This document shows, piece after piece, positions 1 to 11,430 of a stretch of DNA of 64,000 nt; the first letter of the stretch is position 1, and each line of letters starts with the position of its first letter. Under the pieces are notes generated by a model. That model was given only the letters and a program-made list of their open reading frames with translations. It was not told the DNA's origin and did no database searches. Origin of the DNA: Anodontia alba (lineage: Eukaryota; Mollusca; Bivalvia; Lucinida; Lucinidae); the NCBI GenBank assembly GCA_964016985.1, contig OZ024827.1:77020335-77084334 (forward strand). The letters run 5' to 3'. Position numbers and translations under genes: made by a program.

Positions 1-735
1 GTGGTTGGATTCTTACCAAATGTTCAGGGATATATATCAGTCAAAATTTCTAAACGGCCAGTTACAATTTGTCGATTTTTTTAAAAGCCAAAATAAATCT
101 TACAATTCTATCTACATCCCCAAATAGGCAGATGTGTAAGTCAATTTAGACATCAAGCAATTTGACAAAACTCTGAATATTACATCCAGGATAAGCCGAT
201 GAACACAGGTACCCCCATTTTTAAAATTCACAAAATTCAGCATTTTGTCACAATTTGTCAAAGATCACTTTCCGAAATATCCAATTTTCACAAGCAAATC
301 CATTTCAGTACTAAAGCATATGACTGAAGAAACAAATTTATACAGAAATGGCCTCTATTCCTGCATGACAAGGGTTGCTATGGGTCAAAATCTTAAAACT
401 TACCCCACCACTCAATGCATTGTTTTGTTAATTTGAAAATAGGGATACCCGTATTCATCGGTGCATGTAAAGGTTTACTGACATATCGACCTATCTGCGT
501 ATGCATAAATAATTGTGAGATTGTCTTTGATAGAAAATGATGAAATTTTGGATAGTACATAATTGGAACATAACAAAGGCCTGATTAGATTTTGGTGGCC
601 CTGACCAGTTTTCAAGATCACAGTAGTAGGCAAACTTAAAATTCATGGTGCGGGGACATCTGTTTTCTCTGAAAACTTTGTTACTAGTAACCCTTAAAAT
701 GCTAATCACAACTGCAGCAGACGATAGTTTTACTT
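1..735. other. Unassigned sequence
   Basis: AT-rich, no convincing exon or repeat. The 63-codon frame at 245-436 has no splice context and no family I recognise. Confidence 0.6.
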
Positions 736-979
736 TTAACCCTTAAAACGCCAAGAAAAACTGCATCTGAAAATGTAGTCTGTTTATGTTGTCTGCTGAA
801 TATTCTTGCAGACTTTTCAAACCTATTTTTGCATACAGGCAAACAGTGTGGACCCTGATCAGACTGCTCCTAAAGGAGCAGTCTGATCTGGGCCCACACT
901 GTTTGAAAAATGACTTTTAAAATCACAAGCAGAAGACAAAGCAGACGACAATAGTTGTGACTGGCGCTTTAAGGGTTAA
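736..979. mobile_element. HP-D: piggyBac-like MITE, copy 1
   Basis: TTAA on both sides, then ends CCCTTAAAACGCC and GGCGCTTTAAGGG. The central hairpin (839-905) runs from CAAACAGTGTGGACCCTGAT to its complement. TTAA target and CCC ends are piggyBac hallmarks. Confidence 0.88.
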
Positions 980-984
980 TTTTT

Positions 985-1200
985 TTTTTCAGAGAAAATA
1001 AGGTTGTTATTTCATTTCAAAACAACAATACTTAACATTTCATGTGAATCGTCTGTGGTATTTCATGCGAATCGTCTGCAAGACGATTCACATGGAATGC
1101 CAATTCTTATTTTTACTGAAAAATAATAATCAAAAAATCAATAATAATAAACAAAGTCTATGGTCTGCTACACTTTTGCTTAGCGCTTTAAGTGTTCAAA
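985..1200. mobile_element. HP-F relative with GTGAATCGTCTGC hairpin
   Basis: AACATTTCATGTGAATCGTC and GCAAGACGATTCACATGGAA form the arms (about 1036-1097). It closes with TTAGCGCTTTAAGTG, like the HP-D end. Confidence 0.6.
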
Positions 1201-1396
1201 GAGCAGTCTGATCTGGGTCTACATTGTTGACTGCGGAGGCATGTTTGTCCAGATACTGCGGATGAAACGGTAGTTCATATCATGTGATTTACCCTGACCA
1301 AGTAGCATATAAGACTAAGTCTAATAAGCTCTTGCCCTGACACAGACTTGGAAGGCGAAGGCGCAGAAATAGTTCTTCTCAACTCTTAGCACGCTA

Positions 1397-2100
1397 AGGG
1401 CAAATTCAATAAAAAAAAAAATGATAATTTTCTTATTTTTCCCAGACAATGGAATTAGACATTTAATGCAAATTGTCCGTCCATCAAATTCTATTTTTTC
1501 TTATTTTCCCAGAAAATAGAATTTGACATTTAATGCAGATTGTCTCCATCAAATTCTAGTTTTCATATTGTTCCCCGGATAATAGGACATTTTATGCAAA
1601 TTCATCACGAAAACACACCTATATATTTTTTACCCCCTCAAACCCCACTTTTATATAGTAAAACTGGGGTTTACAGGGGTATACATTATTTTTCTTATTT
1701 TTGCTCAAAACATAGATTGTGGGTACTCGTTAGAACCGCCTCGTCGAGGCGGTTCTAACGAGTACCCACAATCTATGTTTTGAGCAAAAGTATGAACAAT
1801 ATCTGAGTTTTTTATCTGAAATTTTTCAATTTTTGGAGGTCAAATTTTCTATATATTTGAATAGGCGTGTTTTCGTAATGGTCTCCATCAAATTCTATTT
1901 TCTTATTTTTCGCAGAAATAGGATTTGATATTTCATGCAGATTGTCTACATCAAATTATAGTTTACTTTTTTCCCTGAAAATAGGATTTTGTATTTCATG
2001 CAAATTGTCTCCATCAAATTCAATTTTCTGGGAAAAATAAGAAAAATGTTTTAAAATAAAATTTTGTCTGCTGAATCTTATAACCAGCATGCTAAGACTT
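1397..2100. repeat. Degenerate HP-F block with tandem arms, carrying an HP-A insertion
   Basis: Repeated arms of the type TTTCATGCAAATTGTCTCCA and ATCAAATTCTATTTTC occur at least five times (1480, 1525, 1590, 1930, 2000), split by the HP-A copy at 1603-1880. Confidence 0.7.
1603..1880. mobile_element. HP-A hairpin MITE, copy 1
   Basis: Starts CATCACGAAAACA, ends TGTTTTCGTAATG. Subterminal CCCCACTTTTATATAGTAAA and GGGGTTTACAGGGGTATACA. The centre is a perfect palindrome with ~44-bp arms, GATTGTGGGTACTCGTTAGA to the CCGCCTCG/CGAGGCGG tip. Inserted into an HP-F repeat between CAAATT and GTCTCC. Confidence 0.93.
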
Positions 2101-2189
2101 AATCTACTTTAGATGACCATCCGTCCATTATGTATTCTATTACATCCATTTTTTATGTAAATACAGATTCAGCATTTCTTTAACGCTTT

Positions 2190-2398
2190 GTAGGCTGGGT
2201 TAAAATTTCAGCAGACGACTTTTAAAAAGAAATCTTATTTTCCCAGAAAAAAGAAGATTTTAACATCTCATGCAAATTGTCTCCTAGGAGACAGTTTGTA
2301 TGAAATGTCAAAGTCTATTTTCTGGGAAAAAATAGGAAAATATCATTATTAATATTTGTCGTCTGCTGAATCTGCCCAGAGAGTGGTAAAGGGTAAAT
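2190..2398. mobile_element. HP-F hairpin element
   Basis: CAGCAGACGAC to GTCGTCTGCTGAATCTGCCC; the centre CAAATTGTCTCCTAGGAGAC with long arms through TTTTCCCAGAAAA. Confidence 0.8.
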
Positions 2399-2559
2399 CT
2401 AAAGCGACTTTCATTAATTTAGTTAAATTAGGAAAGAAAGTATTTTTGTATCATGTACAGTTTATTGTATATAAGTTTAGTTTTATCATGCTATAACCAT
2501 CTTAAAGTATTTATCAAAAGGGTAATTGTAAATTATACAATCCTGTCAGAATATATTTG

Positions 2560-2870
2560 AACCGCAATGTGTCGAAACGTACCTTTCGACATGTGCGGCC
2601 AGCGAAGACTTAGATCAGCCTGCGCATCCGCGCAGGCTGATCTGAGTCCTCGCGTGGCGCTCTATGGCTATTCAAGGATCCATTGCTTTCTTAAGGCTGA
2701 CAGTAAAGACTCTGATCAGCCTTCGCGCATTCGCAAACGCTTTGAAGCTTCGCTTGGCGTTCATGTCAAGCCATTTTCGTACGTTGCGGTTAATATCACA
2801 TTGCATTACTTGGCCGCGTATGTTCGGACAGCGGATGCCCAGATTAATCTGCGCTGCTTGATCAGGAGCT
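2560..2870. mobile_element. HP-G hairpin element (pair)
   Basis: CTTAGATCAGCCTGCGCATC with its complement CGCGCAGGCTGATCTGAGTC (first hairpin), then a worn second hairpin at ~2703-2760. The frame across it is open by chance. Confidence 0.75.
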
Positions 2871-3439
2871 ACAGATACATGTATTTTTTTTTTAATTCTA
2901 CGAACGGCAAAGGCTCTGATCTAATGATCCACAAACGACAAAGGCCAGGGCGGATTCAGAAAAGGTTCGAGGGATGGGGGTCAGTCGAATCCTCATTTGA
3001 CTCAACATTTCAATTTCGCAGGAAATTTCGATAAATTTTGCATTACCTCTGATCAGACGCCGCGTTCTGCGGCATTTGATCTGGGTCTATACTGTTTGCT
3101 CGGACAGTACGGTCATTTTGATAAAATCGACTCCCCACCCCGCACTTTTTCAGAAATATCGCACCCCTATTAAATAATCCTGGACCTGTCCCTAAAGGCG
3201 CTGATCTGATTGAACAGTCTTGGTAATTGATCTAAGCTTATGTTGCCCAGAAAAGCACTTAAAGCAATACACCACTGGCATGACACCAAAGAAAATCAGG
3301 GCTTTTTTAAAGTTCTGTCATTTCGCATATTTGTATATATAAATATATTATGTTAAATGGCTGAAATTCCAAATGTTTTATGTGCGTATTTATATGTATA
3401 TCCCTGACAAATATATCGTTGATATAAAACATTAGTCTG
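2871..3439. other. Unassigned sequence with a short hairpin remnant
   Basis: A GATCAG-type hairpin remnant at 3047-3100 (GATCAGACGCCGCGTTCTGC); otherwise nothing supported. Confidence 0.55.
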
Positions 3440-3697
3440 TTAAGGCGAATGGTTATACGTGGTAGATTTTCTGCCATTGTAAACAAGGGAGAAAACTTAA
3501 TTACCTTGCGGTTTGCTTTCCTGTATTTCATCCCCTTCTGAAAAAGGATCTGCTCTAAAAGGAAAGAATTTGCTCCCACGGGGAGCAAATTCTTTCCTTT
3601 TGGAGCAGACCCCTTTTCGAAATGGAGAAAAGGGAGCATAAACAAGTTTGACAGAATTGTCTTCCTTGAAGGTGTCATCAGTTTCCCTTAAAACTGA
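3440..3697. mobile_element. HP-H hairpin element
   Basis: Central perfect hairpin 3550-3611 (AAGGAAAGAATTTGCTCCCA arm). Left GTTTGCTTTCCTG and right TTGACAGAATTGTCTTCCTT are family flanks. Confidence 0.82.
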
Positions 3698-4249
3698 AGA
3701 GGAACACTATATAACAAGCATATTCTGAGGCTATGGCGTCTAAAGGTTTTAATATTTCCAGAATTGTCATAGTGAGGTAATAACCCTCTGAAAAAATGTT
3801 TTGGTGGGCGTCCACTCATTTACAAACACATCTGCATCCGTGTTGTGTTTCTTGAGAATGGGGTGTTTGGTGGGGATGTGGGGTAGGGTAGGTTTTGGAC
3901 AATATGAACAACGAAATGCAACAGAGGGATTTGGAGGGGTCAAGTCGAAACCATCACCCTACTTTGACTCAAAATTTCATCTTCTTGGGAAGTTTTGGAT
4001 AATTTTTATAAATTTTACAGACACTGTGTTTACCCTAAATATGGGAAACGCCTGAACTCTTTACCGTATACATGTACATCTGCTTGCTATCTGTTCTGTC
4101 TGTGGTTGTGTCTAAATTTGCTGGACGAATGACAAGCTGTGTGTTCCCTGATCAGACGCCGCGAGGCGTCTGATCTGGATCTACACTGTTTGTTTAGGCT
4201 TACCTGTCCGAAGAATAAGGATAAATTTGGTACTTTGATCAAATCAAGC
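3698..4249. other. Unassigned sequence with a hairpin at 4140-4195
   Basis: GATCAGACGCCGCGAGGCGTC hairpin tip; a 3801-4055 frame is open without supporting similarity. Confidence 0.55.
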
Positions 4250-4290
4250 CCCTCCCCCCCCCCCCCCCCCCCCCCACACACACACACCAG
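4250..4290. repeat. C25 homopolymer plus CACACA
   Basis: CCCCTCC then a long C run then ACACACACACAC, followed by CCCCCCTACCACCCCC. Length may be unreliable in the assembly. Confidence 0.9.
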
Positions 4291-4351
4291 TCCCCCCCTA
4301 CCACCCCCTCAGAAAAAATACTGAATCCGACCCTGATCTGCGCATCTGCTT

Positions 4352-4635
4352 CATCACGAAAACATGCCTACATAATGTTGACCCCCCCTTAAACCCTACT
4401 TTTATATAGTAAAACTGAGGTTAATAGGGGTATATATTATTTGTCTTATTTCTGTTCAAAAGCATAGATTGTGGGTACTTGTTAGAATCGCCTCGCCGAG
4501 GCAGTTCTGACGAGTACCCACAATCTATGTTTTGAACAGAAATAAGAAAAATATCAGAACTTTTATCTGATTTTTTTTCTTTTTTTTGGTGGTAAAAAAT
4601 TTCCAGTATATTTGAATAGGTTTGTTTTCGTAATG
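4352..4635. mobile_element. HP-A hairpin MITE, copy 2
   Basis: CATCACGAAAACATGCC start, GTTTTCGTAATG end, same left block and central palindrome (about 4463-4536) with a few mismatches. Confidence 0.92.
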
Positions 4636-4959
4636 GTCTGAGTTGGGCTTGGCCCTTACATCTCTGTATTCAACGGTATCTGATGAAACAAGAGAGTAAA
4701 GGATCATCGTTTCGTTTGGCCGTGGTCTAAATGCCAGTTTCAACAGAACAAAGTGAGTTTAGCTTCAAAAATGACTTTATACATTCGGACCTCCTCGGTT
4801 TTCAGTGGCAGCTATTGGAATTTGTAATTTTAAGCATAGATGTTCATACATTACTCTATATGGGAACGGCGAACATCTAGATCAGCCTGCGCATCAACAC
4901 AATCCGATTAAGGTTATCTGTGAAAGCCAGGCTGCATGTATGAGGCCCTCCCTGGGGGT

Positions 4960-5150
4960 TGGGATCTAACTTCCCATGTTCCCTGAAAATAAACGGCTAT
5001 GTTCCCTTGTTCCTTAAAAGTGATTTTCAAAAATTCAATGTTCCCTACTCCCCAAAATTAGTTTTGTTGCCTTATTCTCATAAAATATTTGCCTCTGTTC
5101 CCTTATTCCCTGAAAATAAATGGACATGTTCCCTTGTTCCACAAACCCCT
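4960..5150. repeat. Repeated GTTCCCTGAAAATAAA / GTTCCCTTGTTCC segments
   Basis: The pair GTTCCCTGAAAATAAACGG and CTATGTTCCCTTGTTCC recurs at 5097-5140 with intermediate partial copies. Confidence 0.65.
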
Positions 5151-5261
5151 CGGAAGGCCTCATTTATCCACATGAAGTGCCGCAAATGTTTGGACCCCGT
5201 ACTGGTCGTATTTACCTTAAATATCCATAAGTCTAGATAAGAATGGGTATCAGGTAAATGT

Positions 5262-5366
5262 TCGCTTCTAATGAGTACCCACAACATACGTTTTCGTGGA
5301 GAAATAAGAAAAATATCAATCTTTTGGACTGAAAAAAGCATCTTATCAAGACCTGTGATATCGGAC
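5262..5366. mobile_element. HP-B half element
   Basis: AATGAGTACCCACAACATAC then TGGAGAAATAAGAAAAATAT; one arm of the HP-B palindrome. Confidence 0.65.
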
Positions 5367-5458
5367 ACCTTAATTATTATACTTGTAAAATTTTAACGTT
5401 ATATGGCGTCTGATCTTGTTCTTCACTGTTTGCTTAGACTTGTCTATCCGAACTCTAC

Positions 5459-5760
5459 GGCCCTAGAGGCTCATTCACATGTGCGTCCAACTGGTGATCA
5501 AGAGGTCGCGAGTTCGACCCCCGCCGGTGTCCGTAAACATTCTTTCGTGGAGATTGATCATGAACTTTTTTTATGGCCATTCTCTCCCTTCCGCTGATTC
5601 AAGCAGGGCAGTTGTCATTTTATGTCGAAAGAATGTGCACAGGTACTGGTTAACCGCTTAGAGGACTGCCCAGGAAAAGTGCTGTCAGGTAAACTGGCCG
5701 GCTTGGCATGACCTTAATGGTGTTGACTGTGCCGTTAAATTCTAAATCAACCAACCAACT
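5459..5760 (+). mobile_element. tRNA-derived SINE (plus strand)
   Basis: tRNA-like head with a box B-like GGTCGCGAGTTCGACCCCC (5504-5522) and a worn box A (GGCTCATTC...GCGTCCAACTGG). The body reads ACATTCTTTCGTGGAGATTG, GATTCAAGCAGGGCAGTTGT and GGTTAACCGCTTAGAGGA, and ends in an AACC-type tail. Same family as 47758-48068 and 50978-51471. Confidence 0.85.
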
Positions 5761-5992
5761 ATCCGAATTCTTAGAGTGAATACGGTTTACTTAAATTGGA
5801 ACGCATGTGTTGCAGTCAGTGGATATTATTATTCGCCACTTTGCACTTTGTGACGTCGCAGTTTAAAACAATGTGTATTTCCATATTGTTTAAATCCCCA
5901 TGATGGCTGCATATACCAAAAAGAACGCGAATTGATAAATGATCACTGAGGGTTAACGTCAACGGAAAACTGACATTTTGAGACTTCAGGCC

Positions 5993-6115
5993 CACTTTAA
6001 ATAGTGAGAACTCTATTACTTTAAAAAGGCACAATTCTTAGATTTTGATAATTTGTGCCCACTTTAAATAGTGACAACTCGTGCCAACTTTAAATAGTGA
6101 CAACTCGATTACGTA
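5993..6115. repeat. Short direct repeats of ACTTTAAATAGTGACAACTC
   Basis: Three copies at ~5993, 6059 and 6084, the last two 25 bp apart. Confidence 0.75.
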
Positions 6116-6149
6116 CCGCGCAGTTTGATCATCGTCTTCGTTGTCCGCA

Positions 6150-6450
6150 TGAAGTAACATTGAATCCTTGGCTATCCAAAATGCGCTCAGTGAAGAGTCT
6201 GATCAGACTGGCGAATGCGCAGGCTGATCTGAATCTTCTCTGGGCGCAAGTGTCTGAAGGTACGTTTTCTGACGATGCGGCAGATACATGTAAGTAGATA
6301 CAGTGTAGATACAGTGTTGTGTAATATTGTAAATTAATAAATAGGCCGTACCTTGTAAAACAGATCTTTTGTGGCAGGTGCTGACAGTGAAGGTACGGAT
6401 CAGTCTGCGCTGCAAGGCAATCTGCTCCGGGCCTTCATATTTGCTTACTG
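6150..6450. mobile_element. HP-G hairpin element
   Basis: GAGTCTGATCAGACTGGCGA / GCGCAGGCTGATCTGAATC and a second worn half with GATCAGTCTGCGC, split by AT-rich DNA. Confidence 0.65.
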
Positions 6451-6660
6451 CTCGCGATGAACAGAGAAACCCAGATTTGCAGTTGTCATAATGGTCTTGT
6501 ATTTTACATTATGTTTCTTCTGATAAAATGCTCAAATTTGAAATATATATGTGTATACTAGTATTGTATTTTGAAGTACTGTCCATTCAACATCACTCGG
6601 AAAGACGTTTTTGATTGGCGTTATGTTTTAAATGAAACTATTTTGTTTAGATTGACCATA

Positions 6661-6684
6661 TCTTTTTTTTTTTTTTTTTTTTTT
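6661..6684. repeat. T-run
   Basis: T24 homopolymer flanked on both sides by GATTGACCATATCTT, so the run sits between two direct repeats. Confidence 0.9.
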
Positions 6685-7027
6685 AAGATTGACCATATCT
6701 TATCAGATACCATTTGTCTTTTCTGTTTCTGCGCTTTGTTCTCAAATATGTACCCTAAAATTCAATTTACGGCCAGAATTGGTCTGACCTATGCAGTTTC
6801 TATAATAAATTGATTTTTTTTTTAATTTTTGTCAAAGAAAATATTTTTACTTTTCTTTCCTGAATTTGCATTATTGATGTTTCACAACAATATTGTGAAA
6901 ATTTCAGAAAAAAAAAATGAACAAGCGAATGTGTTGAAAATCGCCCTCAAACTTACCTACCTTACATATTTCTGCATAATTTGCGTTCATTTTTACTATG
7001 GGGAAAAAGTGAAAATATTTGATTTTA

Positions 7028-7077
7028 TAAAAAAAAAACAAAAAAAAAAAAACAAAAAAAAAAAAAAAAAAAAAACA
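7028..7077. repeat. A-rich tract (poly-A with C interruptions)
   Basis: Nearly 50 bp of A with three C. Confidence 0.9.
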
Positions 7078-7129
7078 ATGATTAGAATAAAACTTTTTTG
7101 TACATAGAGTGTTACGACAAATGGATTTT

Positions 7130-9779
7130 TAGCTCACCTGAGCCGAAGGCTCAAGGTGAGCTTTTGTGATCACTCACCGTCCGTCGTCGTCCTCGTCCGT
7201 TCGTCCGTCCACAATCTTTAAACAACGTCTCCTCCTAAACCACTGATTGGATTTTGACCAAACTTCACAGGAATGATCCTTGGTTGGTCCTCTTTCAAAG
7301 TTGTTCAAATGGTTCCGGTCTATTGCACATCTAGGTCACAGGAGCTAAAAATAGACTTTTTAACTAAAAACTTAAAAAATCTTCTTGTCAGAAACCACTG
7401 GATTGATTTCAATATAATTTTGCAGAAATGTTCCTTTGGTGATCCTCTACCAAGATTGTTCAAGCCATTTGGATTCCTCAAAAAACATGGCCGCCAGGGG
7501 GGCGGGGCTTATTTTCCCTTTAAATCTATATAGAAAACTTTAAAATTCTTCTTGTCAGAAACCACTGGACCGATTTCAATATAATTTTGCAGAAATGTTC
7601 CTTTGGTGATGGTCTACCAAGATTGTTCAAGCCATTTGGATTCATCGAAAAATGCGGCCGCCAGTGGGGCGGGGCTTATTTTCCTTATATATATCTATAT
7701 AGAAAACTTTAAAAATCTTCTTGTCAGAAACCACTGGACCGATTTTAATATGATTTTGCATAAATGTTTCTTTGGTGATCCTCTACCAAGATTGTTCAAG
7801 CCATTTAGATTCGTCAAAAAACATGGCCGCCATGGGGCGGGGCTTATTTTCCCTATATATCTATATAGAAACTTTAAAAATCTTCTTGTTAGAAACCACT
7901 GGATCGATTTCAATATAATTTTGCAGAAATGTTCCTTTGGTAATCCTCTACCAAGATTGTTTAAGCCATTTGGATTCATCAAAAAACAATGCCGCCGGGG
8001 GGCGGGGCTTATTTTCTCTATATATCTATATAGAAAATTTTAAAATTCTTCTTGTCAGAAACCACTGGACCGATGTCAATATAATTTTGCAGAAATGTTC
8101 CTTTGATGATCTTCTACCAAGATTGTTCAAGTCATTTGGATTCGTCAAAAACCATGGCCGCCAGGGGGGCGGGGCTTATTTTCCCTATATATCTATATAG
8201 ACAATTTTAAATATCTTCTTTTCAGAAACCACTGGACCGATTTCAATATAATTTTTCTAGAAATGTTTCTTTGGTAATCCTCTACCAAGATTGTTCAAGC
8301 CATTTAGATTCGTCAAAAAACATGGCCGCCAGGGGGGCGGGGCTTATTTTCCCTATATATCTATATAGAAAAATTTAAAAATCTTCTTGTCAGAAACCAC
8401 TGGACCGATTTCTGTATAACTTGGCAAAAATGTTCCCGTGCTGATCCTCTACCAAGATTGTTCAAGCCGTCGTGATTTGTCAAAAAACATGGCCACTAGG
8501 GGGCGGGGCTTATTTTACCTATATATCTGTTTAGAAAACTTTAATTACCTTTTGTCAGAAACCACTGGACCGATTTCAATACAACATTGCAGGAATGTTT
8601 CTTTGGTAACCGTCTACCAAGATTGTTCAAGTCGTCATGATTCATCAAAAAACATGGCTGCCAGGGGGCGGGGCTTATTTTCCCTATGTATCTAAAAAGA
8701 AAAAATCTAAAATTCTTCTTGTCAGAAACCGCTGGACCGATTTCATTATAACTTGACAGAAATGTTTCCTTGTTGACTCTCTACCAAGATTGTTCAAGTT
8801 ATCGTGATTCATCAAAAAACATGGCCGCCAGGGGGCGGGGCTTATTTTTCCCTATATATCTATATAGAAAAGTTTAAAAATTTTCTTGTCAGAAACCAAT
8901 GGACCGATTTCAATATAACTTGGCAGGAATGTTTCTTTGGTGACCCTCTGTCAAGATTGTTCAAGCCGGCACGATTCGTCAAAAACATGGCTGCTAGGGG
9001 GCGGGGCATTGTTTCCCTATATATCTATATAGAAAACTTTAAAAATCTTCTCGTAAGAAACCGTTGGATCAAGTTCATTGTAACTTGGCAGGAATGTTGC
9101 TTTGTTGACCTTCTACCAAGATTGTTCAAGCCCTCATGATACATCAAAAAACATGGCCGCCAGGGGTCGGGGCTTATTTTCCGTATATATCTGTATAGAA
9201 AATTTTAAAATTCTTCCAGTCAAAAACCACCTGACCGATTTTAATATTACATGGCAGGAATGTTGCTTTGTTGTACCAAGATTGTTGAAGCAATCATGAT
9301 TCGTTAAAAACATGGCTGCTAGGGGTTGGGGTTATTTTCCCTATATATCTAAATAGAAAACTTTAAAAAATCTTCTTGTCAGAAATCACTGAACCGATTT
9401 CAATATAACTCGGCAGGAATGTTCCTTTGGTGGCCCTCTACCAAGTATGTTCAAGCTGTCATGATTCGTCAAAAAACATGGCCGTTAGGGGATGGGGCTT
9501 ATTTTCCCTATATACCTATATAAAACACTTCAAAAATCTTTTTGTCAGAAACCACTAGACCAATTTCAATATAACTTGGCAGAATTGTTCCTTTGGTGAC
9601 CTTCTTTCAAGATTCAGTTCCAGCGATCATGATGCATGAAAAAAACATGGCCGCTTGGGAGTAGGGCTATAAATTTATACAAAAATCTTAGAGCAATGAA
9701 CTTGGCTGAAACTTCAACAGTATGTTTGCAAAGCTGTTTGCTCAGGTGAGCGATATAGGACCATTGTGGTCCTCTTGTC
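7130..9779 (+). mobile_element. Pearl-like tandem-repeat element 1
   Basis: Starts AGCTCACCTGAGCC and ends GCTCAGGTGAGCGAT, an inverted-repeat pair. Near the left end is a CGTCCGTC-type tract (7177-7213). It is followed by about 14 tandem units of ~165-168 bp, each with TCTTGTCAGAAACCACTGG, AGATTGTTCAAGCC, ACATGGCCGCCAGGGG and GGGGCGGGGCTTATTTTCCC. Open frames across the units come from the repeats and are not genes. Matches the known bivalve pearl architecture (tandem ~160-bp core plus ACGG tract). Confidence 0.85.
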
Positions 9780-9901
9780 ATTAAATAATGACAAAAGTTT
9801 GCAAATTGACTTCTTCTGTGTAAATCGCCAAACGACTTTCTGAAAAATGTCGAGAACACAGTAGTAGGGAGACTGGATACACTTAGATGTTTTTTGTTGT
9901 T

Positions 9902-9906
<5 letters not shown>

Positions 9907-9945
<39 letters not shown>
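9907..9945. repeat. T37 homopolymer
   Basis: Uninterrupted T run 15 bp left of HP-A copy 3. Confidence 0.92.
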
Positions 9946-9946
<1 letters not shown>

Positions 9947-9959
9947 CAAATTTCACAAG

Positions 9960-10225
9960 CATTACGAAAACACGCCTATTCAATATATTGGAAATTTCAC
10001 CACCAAAAACTAAAAGTTTTCAGATAAAAATTCTGATATTTTTCATATTTCTGCTCAAAACATAGATTGTGGGTTCCCGTTAGAACCGCCTCGGTAACGA
10101 GTACACACAATCAATGTTTTTGAGCAGAAATAAGAAACATAATATATACCCCTGTAAACCCCAGTTTTACCATATAAAAGTGAGGTTTAAGGGGGTCAAA
10201 ATGATATAGGTATGTTTTTTGGATG
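9960..10225. mobile_element. HP-A hairpin MITE, copy 3 (reverse)
   Basis: CATTACGAAAACACGCC start; palindrome arms about 10048-10125 with the tip shortened to CCGCCTCGGTAACGAG; the right end GTTTTTTGGATG is worn. Confidence 0.9.
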
Positions 10226-10226
10226 A

Positions 10227-10460
10227 CAACCTCTGTGACTTCCTGTTTGCTTCCATGCACAAAACTCCTACCCAACCTCTAAAAACGGTCTACCTTAAAA
10301 GGGATGGGGGAATTCTTATCTTTCAGGGTAGACCTCTTTTCAGAAGGGGTCCATAATAATTTTGACAGGGTTGTCACCCATGAACGTGTATGCATTCCCT
10401 TAACTCCTTGATAAAAGCGACAGATGAAGATTAATAATTGAGTTTTTCCTTTAAACATCA
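10227..10460. mobile_element. HP-H element, worn
   Basis: ACTTCCTGTTTGCTTCCATG, GGTCTACCTTAAAAGGGAT and TTTTGACAGGGTTGTCACCC; directly follows an HP-A copy. Confidence 0.65.
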
Positions 10461-10503
10461 ACCGTATGACAATTTTCGGCTTCCGTACACTATCTAGTCA
10501 CAT

Positions 10504-10603
10504 CCCAGCGGGAACACAACGTTGAGGCAACGTCACATCAACACAATATTACTTTGTATCGACGTTGATGCGACGTTGTATATACGTCACGTGCTTGCTG
10601 GGG
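10504..10603. mobile_element. HP-J: AACGTTG element with CCCAGCGG/GCTGGG ends
   Basis: CCCAGCGGGAACACAACGTT to CACGTGCTTGCTGGG. Repeated CAACGT/ACGTTG motifs, ~100 bp. Confidence 0.75.
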
Positions 10604-10956
10604 TCTGGTTTGTGCGTTTTTGCCGCCTTAGAAGATAGCATATCCCTAGGTCGATGATCCTGGTGTACGCTGGCTGCGTGTGCCGCATGGAAGCTGAATG
10701 GGGCTAGAATTTTCTTGTTTTGTGTGTGGATTACTGTCTTGTTTTGTATTCTAAATCAAAAGTGGTTTACTGTCGTGCAATGGCAGTATCATTCGGCATT
10801 TTCCGTAATTCATATTCCGTTCGATCGGAATCAGGTATAACATAGAATTCTGTAGCTTTTACACTAGATCGTTTTTTGTGGATTTATTTTTCGGTTCAGT
10901 TTAATCAGTAACGTGTACCTCATAATTGAACCATGCCACACAAAAATATGTTTGCG
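10604..10956. other. Unassigned sequence between two HP-J elements
   Basis: No repeat or exon recognised. Confidence 0.55.
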
Positions 10957-11063
10957 GCCAAACAGTCAAACGACGTTTATATAACGTCGCATTAACGTCG
11001 ATGCAACGTTATGACGTTGCATCGACGTTAATGCGACGTTATATAAACGGCATGTGCCCGTTG
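10957..11063. mobile_element. HP-J relative: 76-bp near-perfect palindrome
   Basis: 10974-11049, arms of about 35 bp starting CGTTTATATAACGTCGCATT. Flanks GGCCAAACAG / GGCATGTGCCC differ from other HP-J copies. Confidence 0.8.
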
Positions 11064-11099
11064 AAGGGGGGGCATATGGCATGGCTCATGGAATATAAT

Positions 11100-11340
11100 T
11101 TAAAAAGACTAGATACACTGGACAGATTTTCCGCCAATTTTTAACAAGGGGAAAACTTTTGTGCTCTCTTGTTTACTTTACTGCACACAAAAGTTCTTCT
11201 GCAAGGGCGACTACTCCAAAAGGAAAGCGAATTGTTTACTTTTAAAGTAGACACCTTTTCAGAAGGGAAGTAAATAATTTTGATGGAGTTGTATCCCCTG
11301 AATGTGTATCTGTTCACCTCAAAACCAGTATCAGCATTAC
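11100..11340. mobile_element. HP-H element
   Basis: ACTAGATACACTGGACAGAT, CTACTCCAAAAGGAAAG, GTAGACACCTTTTCAGAAGG. Confidence 0.7.
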
Positions 11341-11430
11341 TTAGGGCCGTGTCGCGTGAAAGGGGGCTTTGAGCAGAGTCTAAAGGTCAAAGAATTTATT
11401 CTTAATGCCCTGAAATCTGTGTTCAAAATG

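Larger units (their letters stand above)
6451..7129. other. AT-rich unassigned stretch
   Basis: Low-complexity T and A tracts; no gene seen. Confidence 0.6.

Noticed and set aside
840..905. microRNA precursor
   Set aside because: The hairpin recurs in many MITEs; repeat origin explains it, although such hairpins could feed small-RNA pathways.
4139..4324. Proline-rich small protein
   Set aside because: Caused by a C homopolymer; no other coding signal.
7603..9139. Frames with repeated ENFKNLLVRNHW-type sequence
   Set aside because: Translation of the pearl-like tandem units; both strands and several frames are open alike.
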